A stretch of DNA of 64,000 nt from Amycolatopsis japonica (GCF_000732925.1 NZ_CP008953.1:8611001-8675000); one strand, 5' to 3'. Positions 1 to 8,740 are shown, counted from the stretch's first letter. Numbers and translations: made by a program. Notes: generated by a model from the letters alone, not told the origin.

Positions 1-2
1 GC

Positions 3-1451
3 GAGCGGATCCTGGCGAAGAACCGCGAGGAGTTCGTCGGGAACGCGCTGGACCTGCCGCTCGGGACGGTCGAGGCCGCGGGCACCGGTGACCTGCTCAG
101 CCGGGCGACCACCGACGTCAGCCGTATCGACCACGCGGTGCGCTTCGGCGCGCCGGAGATCCTGATCGCCGCGGTCACGGTGGTGTTCACCGTGGTGGCG
201 ATGGTGATCACGTCCCCGTTCCTGGCGCTGGGCCTGCTGGTCGCGCTGCCGCTGCTGGTGCCGGTGAACATCTGGTACCAGCGGCGGATCCCGGACGTGA
301 TGCGGCGGATGCTGGACAAGTGGTCCGAGCTGCAGTCCACCACGCACGAGACCGCGGAGGGCGCGCGGACGGCCGAGGCGCTGAACCTGACCGGCCGCCG
401 GATCCGGACCGGGCACGACGGTCTCGACGCGGCGATGCTGGGCGAGCGCAAGGTCCGGGCACTGCAGATGCGGTGGATCCCGTCGCTGGAGATCAGTTAC
501 GTGCTGCCGGTGCCGGTGATGCTCGGGCTGGGTCTGCTCGCCTACTCGAACGGCTGGGAAGGGCTCGGCACGATCACCGCGATGCTGCTGTATTCGCAGG
601 TCATGACAGGTCCATTGAATGAGGCACTGTTCTGGCTCGCGGACATGCAGGTCGCGGGGGTCTCGCTGCGGCGGCTGCTGGGCGTTCGGCCTGCGGGGTC
701 TTCAGATGAGGCTTCGGAGGCTCCGCGCGGCCAGGACATCGCGGTCCGCGATGTGCGCTTCGGCTACAACGCGGACCGCGAGGTGCTGCACGGGATCGAC
801 CTGCGGGTGCCCGCCGGTGAACGGCTGGCGATCGTCGGACCGTCGGGTGCAGGCAAGTCGACGCTGGGACGGCTGCTGGCCGGGATGTCGGCGCCGACGT
901 CGGGCTCGGTGCGGATCGGCGGCGCCGAGGTGTCGACGCTGCCGGACGATGTCCTGCGCGGTGAGGTGCTGCTGCTGACGCAGGAGCAGCACGTGTTCGC
1001 GGGGACGCTGCGGGACAACCTCACGCTCCCGGCCGGTGACTGGACCGACGAACGGCTGCTGGCCGCGCTGGCCTCGGTCGGGGCTTCGGAGTGGGTCGCG
1101 AGCCTGCCGGACGGGCTGGACACGAAGGTCGGGGCCGGGGCGGTCGCCGTTCCGGCGGCGATCGCGCAGCAGCTGGCGCTGGCGCGGGTCGTGCTGGCCG
1201 ACCCGCACACGCTGGTGCTGGACGAGGCGACGTCGCTGCTGGATACAGGCTCGGCGCGGGAGCTGGAGCGGTCGCTGAGCGCGGTGCTCGAAGGGCGCAC
1301 GGTGATCGCGATCGCGCACCGGCTGCATACGGCGGCCGCGGCCGACCGGGTCGCCGTCATCGAGGGCGGCCGGGTGACCGAGCTGGGCTCGCACGCGGAG
1401 CTGCTGGCCGCCGGTGGGCCCTATGCGGCCCTGGTCGCCGCCGCCTCCTGA
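3..1451 (+). CDS. ABC exporter, C-terminal part (membrane domain end plus ATPase), 5' partial
   Basis: The frame is open from the first bases of the window, so the gene begins upstream; the GTG at 138 is internal, because the residues before it (GTGDLLSR, TTDVSRID) are typical of an exporter membrane domain. Hydrophobic helices follow at about bases 165-270 and 495-600. The nucleotide-binding domain has Walker A (GPSGAGKS, about 838-864), a Q-loop (LLTQEQH), Walker B with the catalytic Glu (LVLDEATS, about 1212-1236), a D-loop and an H-loop (IAHRLH). The LSGGQ signature is replaced by a degenerate stretch (VPAAIAQQ, about 1153-1176). This is common in one half of heterodimeric actinobacterial exporters, so the partner subunit is probably encoded upstream. 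Substrate unknown. It converges on purQ, with a hairpin between. Confidence 0.9.
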   Translation, partial: ERILAKNREEFVGNALDLPLGTVEAAGTGDLLSRATTDVSRIDHAVRFGAPEILIAAVTVVFTVVAMVITSPFLALGLLVALPLLVPVNIWYQRRIPDVMRRMLDKWSELQSTTHETAEGARTAEALNLTGRRIRTGHDGLDAAMLGERKVRALQMRWIPSLEISYVLPVPVMLGLGLLAYSNGWEGLGTITAMLLYSQVMTGPLNEALFWLADMQVAGVSLRRLLGVRPAGSSDEASEAPRGQDIAVRDVRFGYNADREVLHGIDLRVPAGERLAIVGPSGAGKSTLGRLLAGMSAPTSGSVRIGGAEVSTLPDDVLRGEVLLLTQEQHVFAGTLRDNLTLPAGDWTDERLLAALASVGASEWVASLPDGLDTKVGAGAVAVPAAIAQQLALARVVLADPHTLVLDEATSLLDTGSARELERSLSAVLEGRTVIAIAHRLHTAAAADRVAVIEGGRVTELGSHAELLAAGGPYAALVAAAS

Positions 1452-1497
1452 CGCATTTCGTCCTCTAAATGCGAACGCATTTAGAGGACGAAATGCG
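1452..1497. repeat. Family A hairpin between convergent ABC exporter and purQ
   Basis: Perfect inverted repeat with 22-nt arms (1452-1473 and 1476-1497) and a 2-nt centre. The arms start CGCATTTCGTCC and end AAATGCG, so each arm is itself palindromic at its ends (CGCATTT/AAATGCG). It begins at the stop codon of the exporter and ends 8 nt before the purQ stop, so it can serve as a bidirectional terminator. There is no T-tract. A related copy lies at 20410-20472 and a single-arm copy at 63306-63328. Confidence 0.85.
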
Positions 1498-1505
1498 AGG
1501 GGGTG

Positions 1506-2183
1506 TCAGGCGGAGACGAGGGCGTCGACCGCGCTGTAGAACATGCCGAGGCCGTCGTCGGAAGGCCCGGTGAGGGCGTCGATGGCGTGCTCCGGGTGCG
1601 GCATGAGCCCCACGACGCGGCCGTTCTCGCTGCGGATCCCGGCGATGTCGTTGCGCGAGCCGTTCGGGTTGCCGCCGACGTAGCGGAACACCACGCGGCC
1701 CTCACCCTCCAGCTCGTCGAGGGTGGCCTGCTCGGCGACGTAGCAGCCGTCGATGTTCTTCATCGGGATGAGGATCTCGGCACCCTTGTCGTACCGGGTG
1801 GTCCACGCGGTCTCGTTGTGCTCGACGCGCAGCCACTGGTCACGGCAGATGAAGTGCAGACCCGCGTTGCGGATCATCGCGCCCGGCAGCAGCCCGGCCT
1901 CGCACAGGATCTGGAAGCCGTTGCAGATGCCCAGCACCGGCATGCCCTTGTGGGCGGCCTCGATCACCGACGACATCACCGGCGCGAACCGGGCGATGAC
2001 GCCGGCGCGCAGGTAGTCGCCGTAGGAGAAGCCACCGGGGACGACGACTGCGTCGACGCCCTTGAGGTCTTCGTCCGCGTGCCACAGCGGCACGGCCTCG
2101 GCGTCGGCGTAGCGGACCGCGCGGGCCGCGTCACCGTCGTCGAGCGTGCCGGGGAAGGTGATGACCCCGATACGGGCGCTCAC
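1506..2183 (-). CDS. purQ: Phosphoribosylformylglycinamidine synthase, glutaminase subunit PurQ
   Basis: Class I glutamine amidotransferase subunit that supplies ammonia to PurL in the fourth step of de novo purine synthesis (FGAR to FGAM), cytoplasmic. The nucleophile motif GICNGFQ has Cys87, and the His/Glu pair is in MPHPEH (His196, Glu198). At 225 aa the length is normal for stand-alone PurQ. I chose the GTG at 2183 over an upstream in-frame start because it overlaps the purS stop as GTGA (2180-2183), giving translational coupling, and the N-terminus ARIGVITFPG fits the family. PurL is not in the window. Confidence 0.96.
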   Translation of the reverse strand: MSARIGVITFPGTLDDGDAARAVRYADAEAVPLWHADEDLKGVDAVVVPGGFSYGDYLRAGVIARFAPVMSSVIEAAHKGMPVLGICNGFQILCEAGLLPGAMIRNAGLHFICRDQWLRVEHNETAWTTRYDKGAEILIPMKNIDGCYVAEQATLDELEGEGRVVFRYVGGNPNGSRNDIAGIRSENGRVVGLMPHPEHAIDALTGPSDDGLGMFYSAVDALVSA

Positions 2184-2419
2184 GCGTCCACCCGCTTGAT
2201 GGTCCACTGCTCGATCACGGGGTTCGCGAGGAAACCTTCGGCGATCTTTTCGAGCGTCGCGTCGTCGACGGAGTCGTCGACTTCGATCTCGAAGTGCTTG
2301 CCCTGACGGATCCCGGTGATCCCGGTGAAGCCGAGACGACCGGCCGCGCCGAGCGCGGCTTGGCCCTGCGGGTCGAGGATTTCGGGCTTGGGCATGACGT
2401 CGACGACGACTCGGGCCAC
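2180..2419 (-). CDS. purS: Phosphoribosylformylglycinamidine synthase subunit PurS
   Basis: Small 79-aa subunit that bridges PurQ and PurL in the three-part FGAM synthase of Gram-positive bacteria. The sequence begins VARVVVDVMPKPEILDPQG and carries the conserved GxGFTGITGIRQGKHFE-like segment. The start is the GTG at 2419, which has AAGGAG about 9 nt upstream; an in-frame ATG at 2440 lies before that ribosome site and is unlikely. First gene of the purS-purQ pair, which overlap by 4 nt. Its promoter must lie in the short gap to the divergent gene at 2486. Confidence 0.95.
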   Translation of the reverse strand: MARVVVDVMPKPEILDPQGQAALGAAGRLGFTGITGIRQGKHFEIEVDDSVDDATLEKIAEGFLANPVIEQWTIKRVDA

Positions 2420-2485
2420 GGCAGGCTGCTCCTTATTCACGCAGGTCGTGGGTACCGCCCGAGCCTACTTCACTACGGTTGCCGC

Positions 2486-3262
2486 ATGACCTACGGGCAA
2501 CCGCAGTACGCGCCGAAGAAGTCGAAGACCGGGCTCTGGATCACGCTGGTGCTGGTCTTCGTCCTGATCGCGGGCGGTGTCGCGTTCACCGGCTTCGTGA
2601 CGCCGGGGTTCTTCAAGACCAAGGCCGACACCACCTCGCGCGCGACGCCGGAGCAGCTGGGCCAGTCGTTCGTGAACGGCGTCGGTGAGGGTCGCGTCAG
2701 CCAGCTCTGGTGCCCGATCCGCTCGAAGCGGTCGTACACCTTCGAGCAGATGATGGCGGTCTCCGAAGGCGCACAGCTGAGCACGCCCGCGCACCAGCGT
2801 GCGGCGCAGGAGTACTCGGCCGCGTTCACCCTCGGGGGTCAGACCGTCGGGATCGCGATGATCCCCGCCGAGGGCGGCTGGTGCGTGCGCGACGCCAAGA
2901 CCGGCGGCGAGCCCGAGCCGCTGCCGAGCCTCGACACGAAGCCGTCGCCCCGTCCGGACGTCAAGACCGGGGAGGAGGCGGGGAACAAGTTCGTCGACGC
3001 GATCAACGCGCGCGACATCCCGGCGGCGTTGTCCGTGCTGTGCGAGAAGGTGGCGGACACGACCCGCGAAGGCGTGCAGCAGATCATCCACGGCGAAGCG
3101 AGGTACACCGTCGACAACGCCGACGTGCTGACCACGGCGAAACAGACGATCCTGCACCTCACGGGCGAGGTCGACGGCGTCCGGAACCCCGGCCGCATCG
3201 AGACCGAGGACGACGCCGAAGGCGGCCCCTGCGTGACCTCTTTTTCACCCGACTCCGACTGA
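2486..3262 (+). CDS. Single-pass membrane protein of unknown function
   Basis: A 258-aa protein with a short basic cytoplasmic tail (about residues 1-14), one transmembrane helix (about 15-37, rich in Leu/Val/Ile) and an extracytoplasmic portion. The outer part holds two similar-looking halves separated by a Pro/Ser/Lys linker (about 150-168). Each has an A/G-x-x-F-V-x-x-I/V-N pattern (FVNGVGEGR, FVDAINARD) and Cys residues, suggesting a repeated small alpha+beta fold of the DUF4878/NTF2-like type. No function recognised. The start is the ATG at 2486; earlier in-frame starts would run through the purS promoter region. Divergent from purS. Confidence 0.75.
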   Translation: MTYGQPQYAPKKSKTGLWITLVLVFVLIAGGVAFTGFVTPGFFKTKADTTSRATPEQLGQSFVNGVGEGRVSQLWCPIRSKRSYTFEQMMAVSEGAQLSTPAHQRAAQEYSAAFTLGGQTVGIAMIPAEGGWCVRDAKTGGEPEPLPSLDTKPSPRPDVKTGEEAGNKFVDAINARDIPAALSVLCEKVADTTREGVQQIIHGEARYTVDNADVLTTAKQTILHLTGEVDGVRNPGRIETEDDAEGGPCVTSFSPDSD

Positions 3263-3364
3263 GCTCGCACCGATCCTTCGTCTGGGGGATGCTCGGAGCG
3301 CGGCGCTGGGCCAAGATGAGCTCATTGGCGGGGCGTCAACACCGGGCGAGCAGCAGGAGGCACC

Positions 3365-4945
3365 GTGGCCGATCAGGACTCCTTCGACTACGTGATCGTC
3401 GGCGCGGGCAGCGCGGGATGCGTACTGGCGAACCGGCTGAGCGAGGATCCGTCGGCGCGGGTGCTCCTGCTCGAAGCGGGCGGCGAGGACGACGCCGACG
3501 AGATCCACATCCCCGCCGCGTTCCCCGGTCTGTTCAAGACCAAATGGGACTGGAACTACGAGACGGTCGAGCAGAAGCACACCGGCCAGTCGCTGTACTG
3601 GCCGCGCGGGAAGACGCTCGGCGGCTGCTCGTCGATCAACGCGATGATCTACATCCGCGGCAACCGCGCGGACTACGACGGCTGGCGTGACGGGCACGGC
3701 GCCGAGGGCTGGGGCTTCGACGACGTCCTGCCGTACTTCAAACGGGCGGAGGGGAACCAGCGGCTCGGCGGCCCGCTGCACGGCACCGACGGGCCGCTGC
3801 ACGTCGAGGACCGCCGCTTCACCCACGAACTGTCCCTCGCCTGGGTCGATTCCGCGGTCGCCTGGGGCCTCAAGCGCACCGACGACTTCAACGGCGAATC
3901 GCAGGAAGGCGCGGGCGTCTACCAGGTGACCTGCAAGAAGGGCCGCCGCTGGTCGACAGCCGACGCGTACCTGCGGCCGGCGTTGTCGCGCCCGAACCTC
4001 ACCGTGCGGACCAACGCGCAAGCCACCCGCGTCGTCTTCGAAGGCACCCGCGCCGTCGGAGTGTCCTATTTGGACCAAGGCACCGAGACGACCGTGCGCG
4101 CGTCGACCGAGGTCCTGCTGAGCGGCGGCGCGGTGAACTCGCCGCAACTGCTGATGCTCTCCGGCGTCGGCCCGGCGGAACACCTGCGGGAGCACGGGAT
4201 CGACGTCGTGGCCGCGCTTCCGGGCGTCGGCGACAACCTGCACGACCACCCGGCCTGCGGGATCATCTGGTCGACACGCGGCACCACCGACCTGGTGGAC
4301 GCGGCGACGCCCGCCGGCCTGGTGCGCTACCAGCTCACCAAACGCGGCCCGCTGGCTTCGAACATCGGTGAGGCGGGCGCGTTCTTCCCCGCGGCGGACG
4401 GGGTTTCGCCGCCGGACATGCAGATCCACGTCGCGCCGACGTTGTTCTACGACAACGGGATGCGCGAGCCGACGGTGCCGGGCTTCACGTCGGCGGCGAC
4501 CCTAGTGGACGTCGCGAGCCGGGGACGTCTGCGGTTGAAGTCGGGGAATCCCTTGTGGAAACCCGAAATCGACCCGGCGTACTACGCGGAGTCCGTCGAC
4601 ATGGAGAAGATGCTCGCCGGGATGCGCGCCCTGGTGGAGATCGGGAAGTCCGGTCCGCTGGCGCGGTATCTGGACAAGCCGTTCCTGCCGGAGCGGCACG
4701 ACCTGACCGACGGCGAACTGGCCGACTACGTGCGCGAGAAGACGCAGACGCTGTACCACCCGGTGGGGACCTGCTCGATGGGGACGGGCGAGAACGCCGT
4801 CGTCGATCCGACGCTGAAGGTGCGCGGGGTGGAGGGGCTGAGGGTGGTCGACGCTTCGGTGATGCCCGTGGTGCCGCGCGGGAACACGAACGCGCCGACG
4901 ATCATGGTGGCGGAGAAGGCGGCGGATCTCATCCGAGGCAAGTAG
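3365..4945 (+). CDS. GMC-family FAD-dependent oxidoreductase (choline dehydrogenase-like)
   Basis: A 526-aa glucose-methanol-choline oxidoreductase, which oxidises an alcohol to an aldehyde using bound FAD. The N-terminal dinucleotide fold is YVIVGAGSAGCVLANRL (residues 9-25), followed by the GMC signatures GGCSSINAMIYIRG (about 89-102) and GAVNSPQLLMLSGVGP (about 258-273). The C-terminus carries HPVGTCSMG with the catalytic His and the NTNAPT motif. The GTG start at 3365 has AGGAGG 4-5 nt upstream. It converges on an aldehyde dehydrogenase, which could oxidise the aldehyde product, but the two are not co-transcribed. Substrate unknown; betaine synthesis is possible but unproven. Confidence 0.9.
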   Translation: MADQDSFDYVIVGAGSAGCVLANRLSEDPSARVLLLEAGGEDDADEIHIPAAFPGLFKTKWDWNYETVEQKHTGQSLYWPRGKTLGGCSSINAMIYIRGNRADYDGWRDGHGAEGWGFDDVLPYFKRAEGNQRLGGPLHGTDGPLHVEDRRFTHELSLAWVDSAVAWGLKRTDDFNGESQEGAGVYQVTCKKGRRWSTADAYLRPALSRPNLTVRTNAQATRVVFEGTRAVGVSYLDQGTETTVRASTEVLLSGGAVNSPQLLMLSGVGPAEHLREHGIDVVAALPGVGDNLHDHPACGIIWSTRGTTDLVDAATPAGLVRYQLTKRGPLASNIGEAGAFFPAADGVSPPDMQIHVAPTLFYDNGMREPTVPGFTSAATLVDVASRGRLRLKSGNPLWKPEIDPAYYAESVDMEKMLAGMRALVEIGKSGPLARYLDKPFLPERHDLTDGELADYVREKTQTLYHPVGTCSMGTGENAVVDPTLKVRGVEGLRVVDASVMPVVPRGNTNAPTIMVAEKAADLIRGK

Positions 4946-4949
4946 CGCC

Positions 4950-5010
4950 AAATGTCATGAAAGGGTCGTTCCTGACGTTTTTCGTCAGGAACGACCCTTT
5001 CATGACATTT
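4950..5010. repeat. Family B hairpin between convergent GMC oxidoreductase and aldehyde dehydrogenase
   Basis: Perfect inverted repeat with 28-nt arms (4950-4977 and 4983-5010) around a TTTTT loop. The core reads TCATGAAAGGGTCGTTCC. It fills the 77-nt convergent gap and probably ends transcription from both sides. Family members at 36667-36721 and 39654-39701 share the GAAAGGG(T/C)CGTTC core. Confidence 0.85.
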
Positions 5011-5022
5011 GAGGGAGAAGCG

Positions 5023-6525
5023 TCAGCGTTTCCCGTGCAGCACGGTGATCAGCTTCGCGACCAGAGCGTCGGTCTTTTCCTTGCGGGAGAACGAGGTCAG
5101 CACGATCGGCGCGGTGAACCGCTGCCGCGCGACGGCCTTCGGGCGGGCGAACTCGCGCAGGCCTTCCGGGCCGTGGATCCGGCCGAAGCCCGAATCCCCG
5201 ACGCCGCCGAAGGGCAGCGAAGCGATACCGGCGAACGAAAGCGGCGCGTTGATCGACGTCATGCCGGTGCGCAGCCGTCCGGCCAGTTCGAGGCCGCGCG
5301 ACTTCGAGAACACCGTCGAGCCGAGGCCGTACTTCGTGTCGTTGGCCTTCTCGACGGCCTCGTCCATGTCGCGGACCTTGGCGATGGTGACGGTCGGGCC
5401 GAACGTCTCCTCCTGCACCGCCGCGGAGTCCTCGGGCACGTCGACGAGCACCGTCGGCTGCACGTAACGGTCACCGACCGCGTCGACACCGCCGACCAGC
5501 GCCTTGCCGCCACGCTCGATGGCGTCCGCGATGTGGCGCTTGATCACCGAAAGCTGCGAAGGCATCGTCACCGGGCCGTACTGCGCGGCCGCGTCCGAAC
5601 CGGCCCGCACGTCCTTCGACTTCTCGACGACCTTCGCGACGAACTCGTCGTGCACGCGCTCGTGGACGTACACACGCTCGACGCCGATGCAGGTCTGGCC
5701 CGAGTTGGAGAACGCGCCCCAGACGGTCGCGTCCGCGGCGGCCTCGAGGTCGGCGTCCGCGTCGACCAGGACCGCGTCCTTGCCGCCTGCCTCGATGATC
5801 ACCGGCGTCAGCGTCTCGGCGGCCGCGGCCATGATCTTCTTGCCCGTCCCGGTCGAACCGGTGAAGGCGATCTTGTCGACGCCGCCCGTGACGAGCGATG
5901 CGCCCGTCTCACCGAAACCGGTGATCAGCTGCAGCACCGGCCACTCCGGGACGACCTCGTTGAACGCGTCGACCAGCCATTTCCCGACGCCCGGCGTGTA
6001 CTCGCTCGGCTTGAAGACCACGGTGTTGCCGGCGGCGAGCGCGTAGGCGATGGAGCCGAGCGGGGTGAACACGGGGTAGTTCCACGGGCCGATCACGCCC
6101 ACGACGCCGAGCGGCTGGTACTCCACCGTCGCCGCCTGGTTCGACATCATCAGCCCGGCCGCGCGGCGCTGCTTGCCGAGGATCTTGCGCGCGTGCTTGC
6201 CCGCCCACGCGATGTGCTCGATGGCGAGGACGCTCTCCAGCTGCGCGTCGGCGATCGGCTTCCCGGTCTCGTCGCGCACGACCTGGCACAGCTGCGGCAG
6301 CCTGCGGGTGATGACGCCCTTCCAGCGGCGCAGACGTTCGGCGCGGCCGTCGTAGCCGAGCCCGGCCCACCATTCGGCGGCGTCCCTCGCGCGGGCGATC
6401 GCGGCGCGGACGTCCTCCTTGCTGTGCACCGGGTAGGTGCCCACGACCTCGTCGGTCGCCGGGCTGAGGGAATCGAAGGTCTCCCCCACGCTGTGCGCGG
6501 TCGGCTTCGGCTGGACTGCGGTCAT
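5023..6525 (-). CDS. NAD(P)-dependent aldehyde dehydrogenase
   Basis: A 500-aa ALDH-superfamily enzyme oxidising an aldehyde to the acid. Visible landmarks are the GPWNYP substrate/cofactor motif (about 146-151), the cofactor-binding FTGSTGTGKKI loop (about 226-236), the general-base Glu in IIEAGGKD (about 249-256) and the catalytic Cys in SGQTCIGVERV (about 280-290). Length is normal for the family. The ATG start at 6525 is preceded by GGGAGAAG. The sequence resembles succinate-semialdehyde or broad-range ALDHs of actinomycetes; the substrate cannot be read from sequence. It faces the GMC alcohol oxidoreductase. Confidence 0.92.
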   Translation of the reverse strand: MTAVQPKPTAHSVGETFDSLSPATDEVVGTYPVHSKEDVRAAIARARDAAEWWAGLGYDGRAERLRRWKGVITRRLPQLCQVVRDETGKPIADAQLESVLAIEHIAWAGKHARKILGKQRRAAGLMMSNQAATVEYQPLGVVGVIGPWNYPVFTPLGSIAYALAAGNTVVFKPSEYTPGVGKWLVDAFNEVVPEWPVLQLITGFGETGASLVTGGVDKIAFTGSTGTGKKIMAAAAETLTPVIIEAGGKDAVLVDADADLEAAADATVWGAFSNSGQTCIGVERVYVHERVHDEFVAKVVEKSKDVRAGSDAAAQYGPVTMPSQLSVIKRHIADAIERGGKALVGGVDAVGDRYVQPTVLVDVPEDSAAVQEETFGPTVTIAKVRDMDEAVEKANDTKYGLGSTVFSKSRGLELAGRLRTGMTSINAPLSFAGIASLPFGGVGDSGFGRIHGPEGLREFARPKAVARQRFTAPIVLTSFSRKEKTDALVAKLITVLHGKR

Positions 6526-6558
6526 CGACTTCTCCCGTGTCTCGGCTCAAAGCCCAGG

Positions 6559-7701
6559 CTACGACGTTACTGACGGCGTGCCAATAGCTCGCCTGGGGCG
6601 TGCCACCAGCATCGCACAGGAGACGAGCGCCGCAAGGACACCGAGAAGAGGGCACAGCCAGACCGGCAGCACGCCGATCGCCAGCGAGCCCAGGCCGAAG
6701 CCCGACGCCTGCACGGTGAAGGCCAGCGAGAACCCCTCCGACCGGCGGCGTTCCGGCAGCAGCTTCTGCAGGTTGACCGACGAGACGGCCATCAGCGGTC
6801 CGGTGCAGAGCCCGATCAGCGCGACCCCGCCGAGCAGTCCGGCCCATCCGAAACCCGCCGAAACGACGACCCCGCCGAGCACGAAGCCGGCCAGGAACAG
6901 CCGCGGATCGCCGACCTTCCCGCGCGCCGCGTACAGCGCGCTTCCGGTGATGCTCGCGGCGCACAGCACGACGATGACGATCGCCGTCGCCGAGTCAGGG
7001 GCGCCGAGACGCTGGACGAGCGGCAGCAGCCCGACTTCGATGGTCGACAGCAGGAGCCCGACGGTGAACAACCCCGCTAACCAGGGCACACAGGCGGCGA
7101 CCGAGATCGACTGTCGTTCGACCGTCCTTTGTGGATCTCGCTGGACCGTCCGTCGCGGCACGAGCAGCGCCGCGAGCAGGGCGACGACGGCCATCGCGAG
7201 GACCGGGACGGCCGGTCCGGACGTCGCCAGGAGCGCCACCAGCAGCGGTCCGCCGACGATGACGCCTTCGAGGATCATCGCGTCCACCGAAACCGCCCTC
7301 GGCAGTTCCTCTTCGGTCACCGTCCCGGCGAGCAAGGTCCGGAAGCCACCGTTCAACCCGCCCGCGACCAGTCCCGGCGGGATCGCCAGTACGAGCAGCG
7401 CCCAGTCCGGGGCTCCGGCGGAAGCGACCGCGGCCAGCAGGAACAGCCCGGCGGCGACCAGGGGCAGCAGCACGACGAGACCGCGGGCGGGGCCGACACG
7501 GTCGAGCAGCCGCCCGGTCGGCACGGCGCCGACCATCTCGGCGGCGACGAAGACGGCCATCATGACCCCGCCGAGCCGGTACGAACCGGTCGTCGCGGTG
7601 GTCAGCACGGTGAAGGCCAGCGGCGCCATCGTGGCGGGCAGCCGATTCAGCTGTACCCCCGCCGACCAGCGCCAATACCCGGAATTACGCAGCAACGTCA
7701 T
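6559..7701 (-). CDS. MFS transporter (probable drug-efflux type)
   Basis: About 380 aa with 10-12 hydrophobic helices and the major-facilitator loop signature GRLLDRVGPARG after helix 2. A likely H+-driven exporter in the cytoplasmic membrane. The open frame extends to 7944, but that would run through the divergent neighbour; the ATG at 7701 (MTLLRNSGYW) begins just before the first helix and leaves room for the operator at 7741-7760. Divergent from the ArsR-type regulator at 7763, which probably controls it. The ribosome site (CAGGG) is weak, so the start is moderately certain. Confidence 0.85.
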   Translation of the reverse strand: MTLLRNSGYWRWSAGVQLNRLPATMAPLAFTVLTTATTGSYRLGGVMMAVFVAAEMVGAVPTGRLLDRVGPARGLVVLLPLVAAGLFLLAAVASAGAPDWALLVLAIPPGLVAGGLNGGFRTLLAGTVTEEELPRAVSVDAMILEGVIVGGPLLVALLATSGPAVPVLAMAVVALLAALLVPRRTVQRDPQRTVERQSISVAACVPWLAGLFTVGLLLSTIEVGLLPLVQRLGAPDSATAIVIVVLCAASITGSALYAARGKVGDPRLFLAGFVLGGVVVSAGFGWAGLLGGVALIGLCTGPLMAVSSVNLQKLLPERRRSEGFSLAFTVQASGFGLGSLAIGVLPVWLCPLLGVLAALVSCAMLVARPRRAIGTPSVTS

Positions 7702-7740
7702 GTTCGAGAACCCTGCCGACACGGCCTGGCGAGAACCATT

Positions 7741-7760
7741 GATTAGGGCATAGCCTAATC
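7741..7760. promoter_or_regulatory. Palindromic operator between MFS pump and ArsR-type regulator
   Basis: Perfect 7-nt inverted repeat GATTAGG, 6-nt spacer, CCTAATC. It ends 2 nt before the regulator's start codon and lies about 40 nt upstream of the MFS start. Position and symmetry suit a winged-helix dimer that represses its own gene and the pump. No biochemical evidence; inferred from layout. Confidence 0.6.
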
Positions 7761-7762
7761 CG

Positions 7763-8707
7763 ATGATCGAGCTGGTCCTCACCGCCGAGAGCGCCAACCG
7801 CGTCCGCTTCGGCATCTCCCCGCTCGACGAGACCATGGGCGCGTTGCAGACCCTGCTCGGACGGCGAGGGCATCCGAGCCACCTGCCGTGGCTGCGCGAG
7901 GCGGCCGCGAAACTGCCGAACCTGCCCATCGAGGGCTTCGCCAAAGTGATGAGCGCGCGGCACTACATCACCGACTTCCTCAGCCCGCCGCCGAGCGGAC
8001 CGGAGACCACCGCGTCCGCCCAGCTCGCCGAAATCCGCCGCACGCCGCCGGATCAGGTCGCCCACGAACTGTCCAAAGTAGACGCCGACCTGAGTGGTCT
8101 CCCCGAAGACCCGGCCGTGGCAAGGGATCTGCTGGCGGACCAGATGGAGATCGCGTGGACCGAACTGGTCGAACCGCACTGGCCCCGGATGCGCCGGTTC
8201 CTCGTCGCCGACATCGAGGAACGCTCACGTCGCCTGGCCGCGGGCGGAATCGCGCTGGTACTGGAGGACATCCACCCACGGGTCCGACTGGTCGACGACG
8301 TCCTGGTGATCGAGATGAAGGAACGCGGCCGCGTCCACCTCGACCGCCGCGGGCTCCTGCTGATTCCCGGCGTCTTCGCGTGGCCTTCGGTCGGGGTGAT
8401 CACGATGGAGCCGTGGCAGCCTTCGCTGCTGTATCCGGCCCGCGGCGTGGCCGAACTCTGGTCGGACCCCGAACGCCCGCCCGGCGCGCTCGCGGGAGTG
8501 CTCGGCCGGACGAAGGCCGCCCTGCTCACGACGCTCAACGAACCCGCGAGCACCACCGAACTGGCCCGACGGCTGGGCTTCTCGGCACCGACGGTCTCGC
8601 AGCATCTGACCGCGATGCACGCCGCGGGCCTGCTCGACACCCGGCGGCGCGGCCGCGAAGTCCGTTACCGGCGCACCGAACTTGGCGACGCCCTGATCCG
8701 GGCATAG
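7763..8707 (+). CDS. ArsR-type winged-helix regulator with DUF5937-like N-terminal domain
   Basis: A 314-aa protein. The N-terminal about 220 residues resemble the DUF5937 type found fused to ArsR helix-turn-helix domains in actinomycetes. The C-terminal about 80 residues form a winged helix with the recognition helix near FSAPTVSQHLTAMHAAGLL and the wing near RRGREVRYRRT. The ATG at 7763 immediately follows a perfect palindrome (7741-7760), so translation would begin right at the operator, and the message may be nearly leaderless. Likely autoregulated repressor of the divergent MFS gene. Inducer unknown. Confidence 0.85.
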   Translation: MIELVLTAESANRVRFGISPLDETMGALQTLLGRRGHPSHLPWLREAAAKLPNLPIEGFAKVMSARHYITDFLSPPPSGPETTASAQLAEIRRTPPDQVAHELSKVDADLSGLPEDPAVARDLLADQMEIAWTELVEPHWPRMRRFLVADIEERSRRLAAGGIALVLEDIHPRVRLVDDVLVIEMKERGRVHLDRRGLLLIPGVFAWPSVGVITMEPWQPSLLYPARGVAELWSDPERPPGALAGVLGRTKAALLTTLNEPASTTELARRLGFSAPTVSQHLTAMHAAGLLDTRRRGREVRYRRTELGDALIRA

Positions 8708-8740
8708 GCTGGAATCGACCTACCGCGAAGGAGAACACCG

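Noticed and set aside
4555..6573. 672-codon plus-strand frame over the aldehyde dehydrogenase
   Set aside because: Antisense shadow; composition is Arg/Asp/His-rich without motifs, while the minus-strand ALDH has full catalytic motifs.
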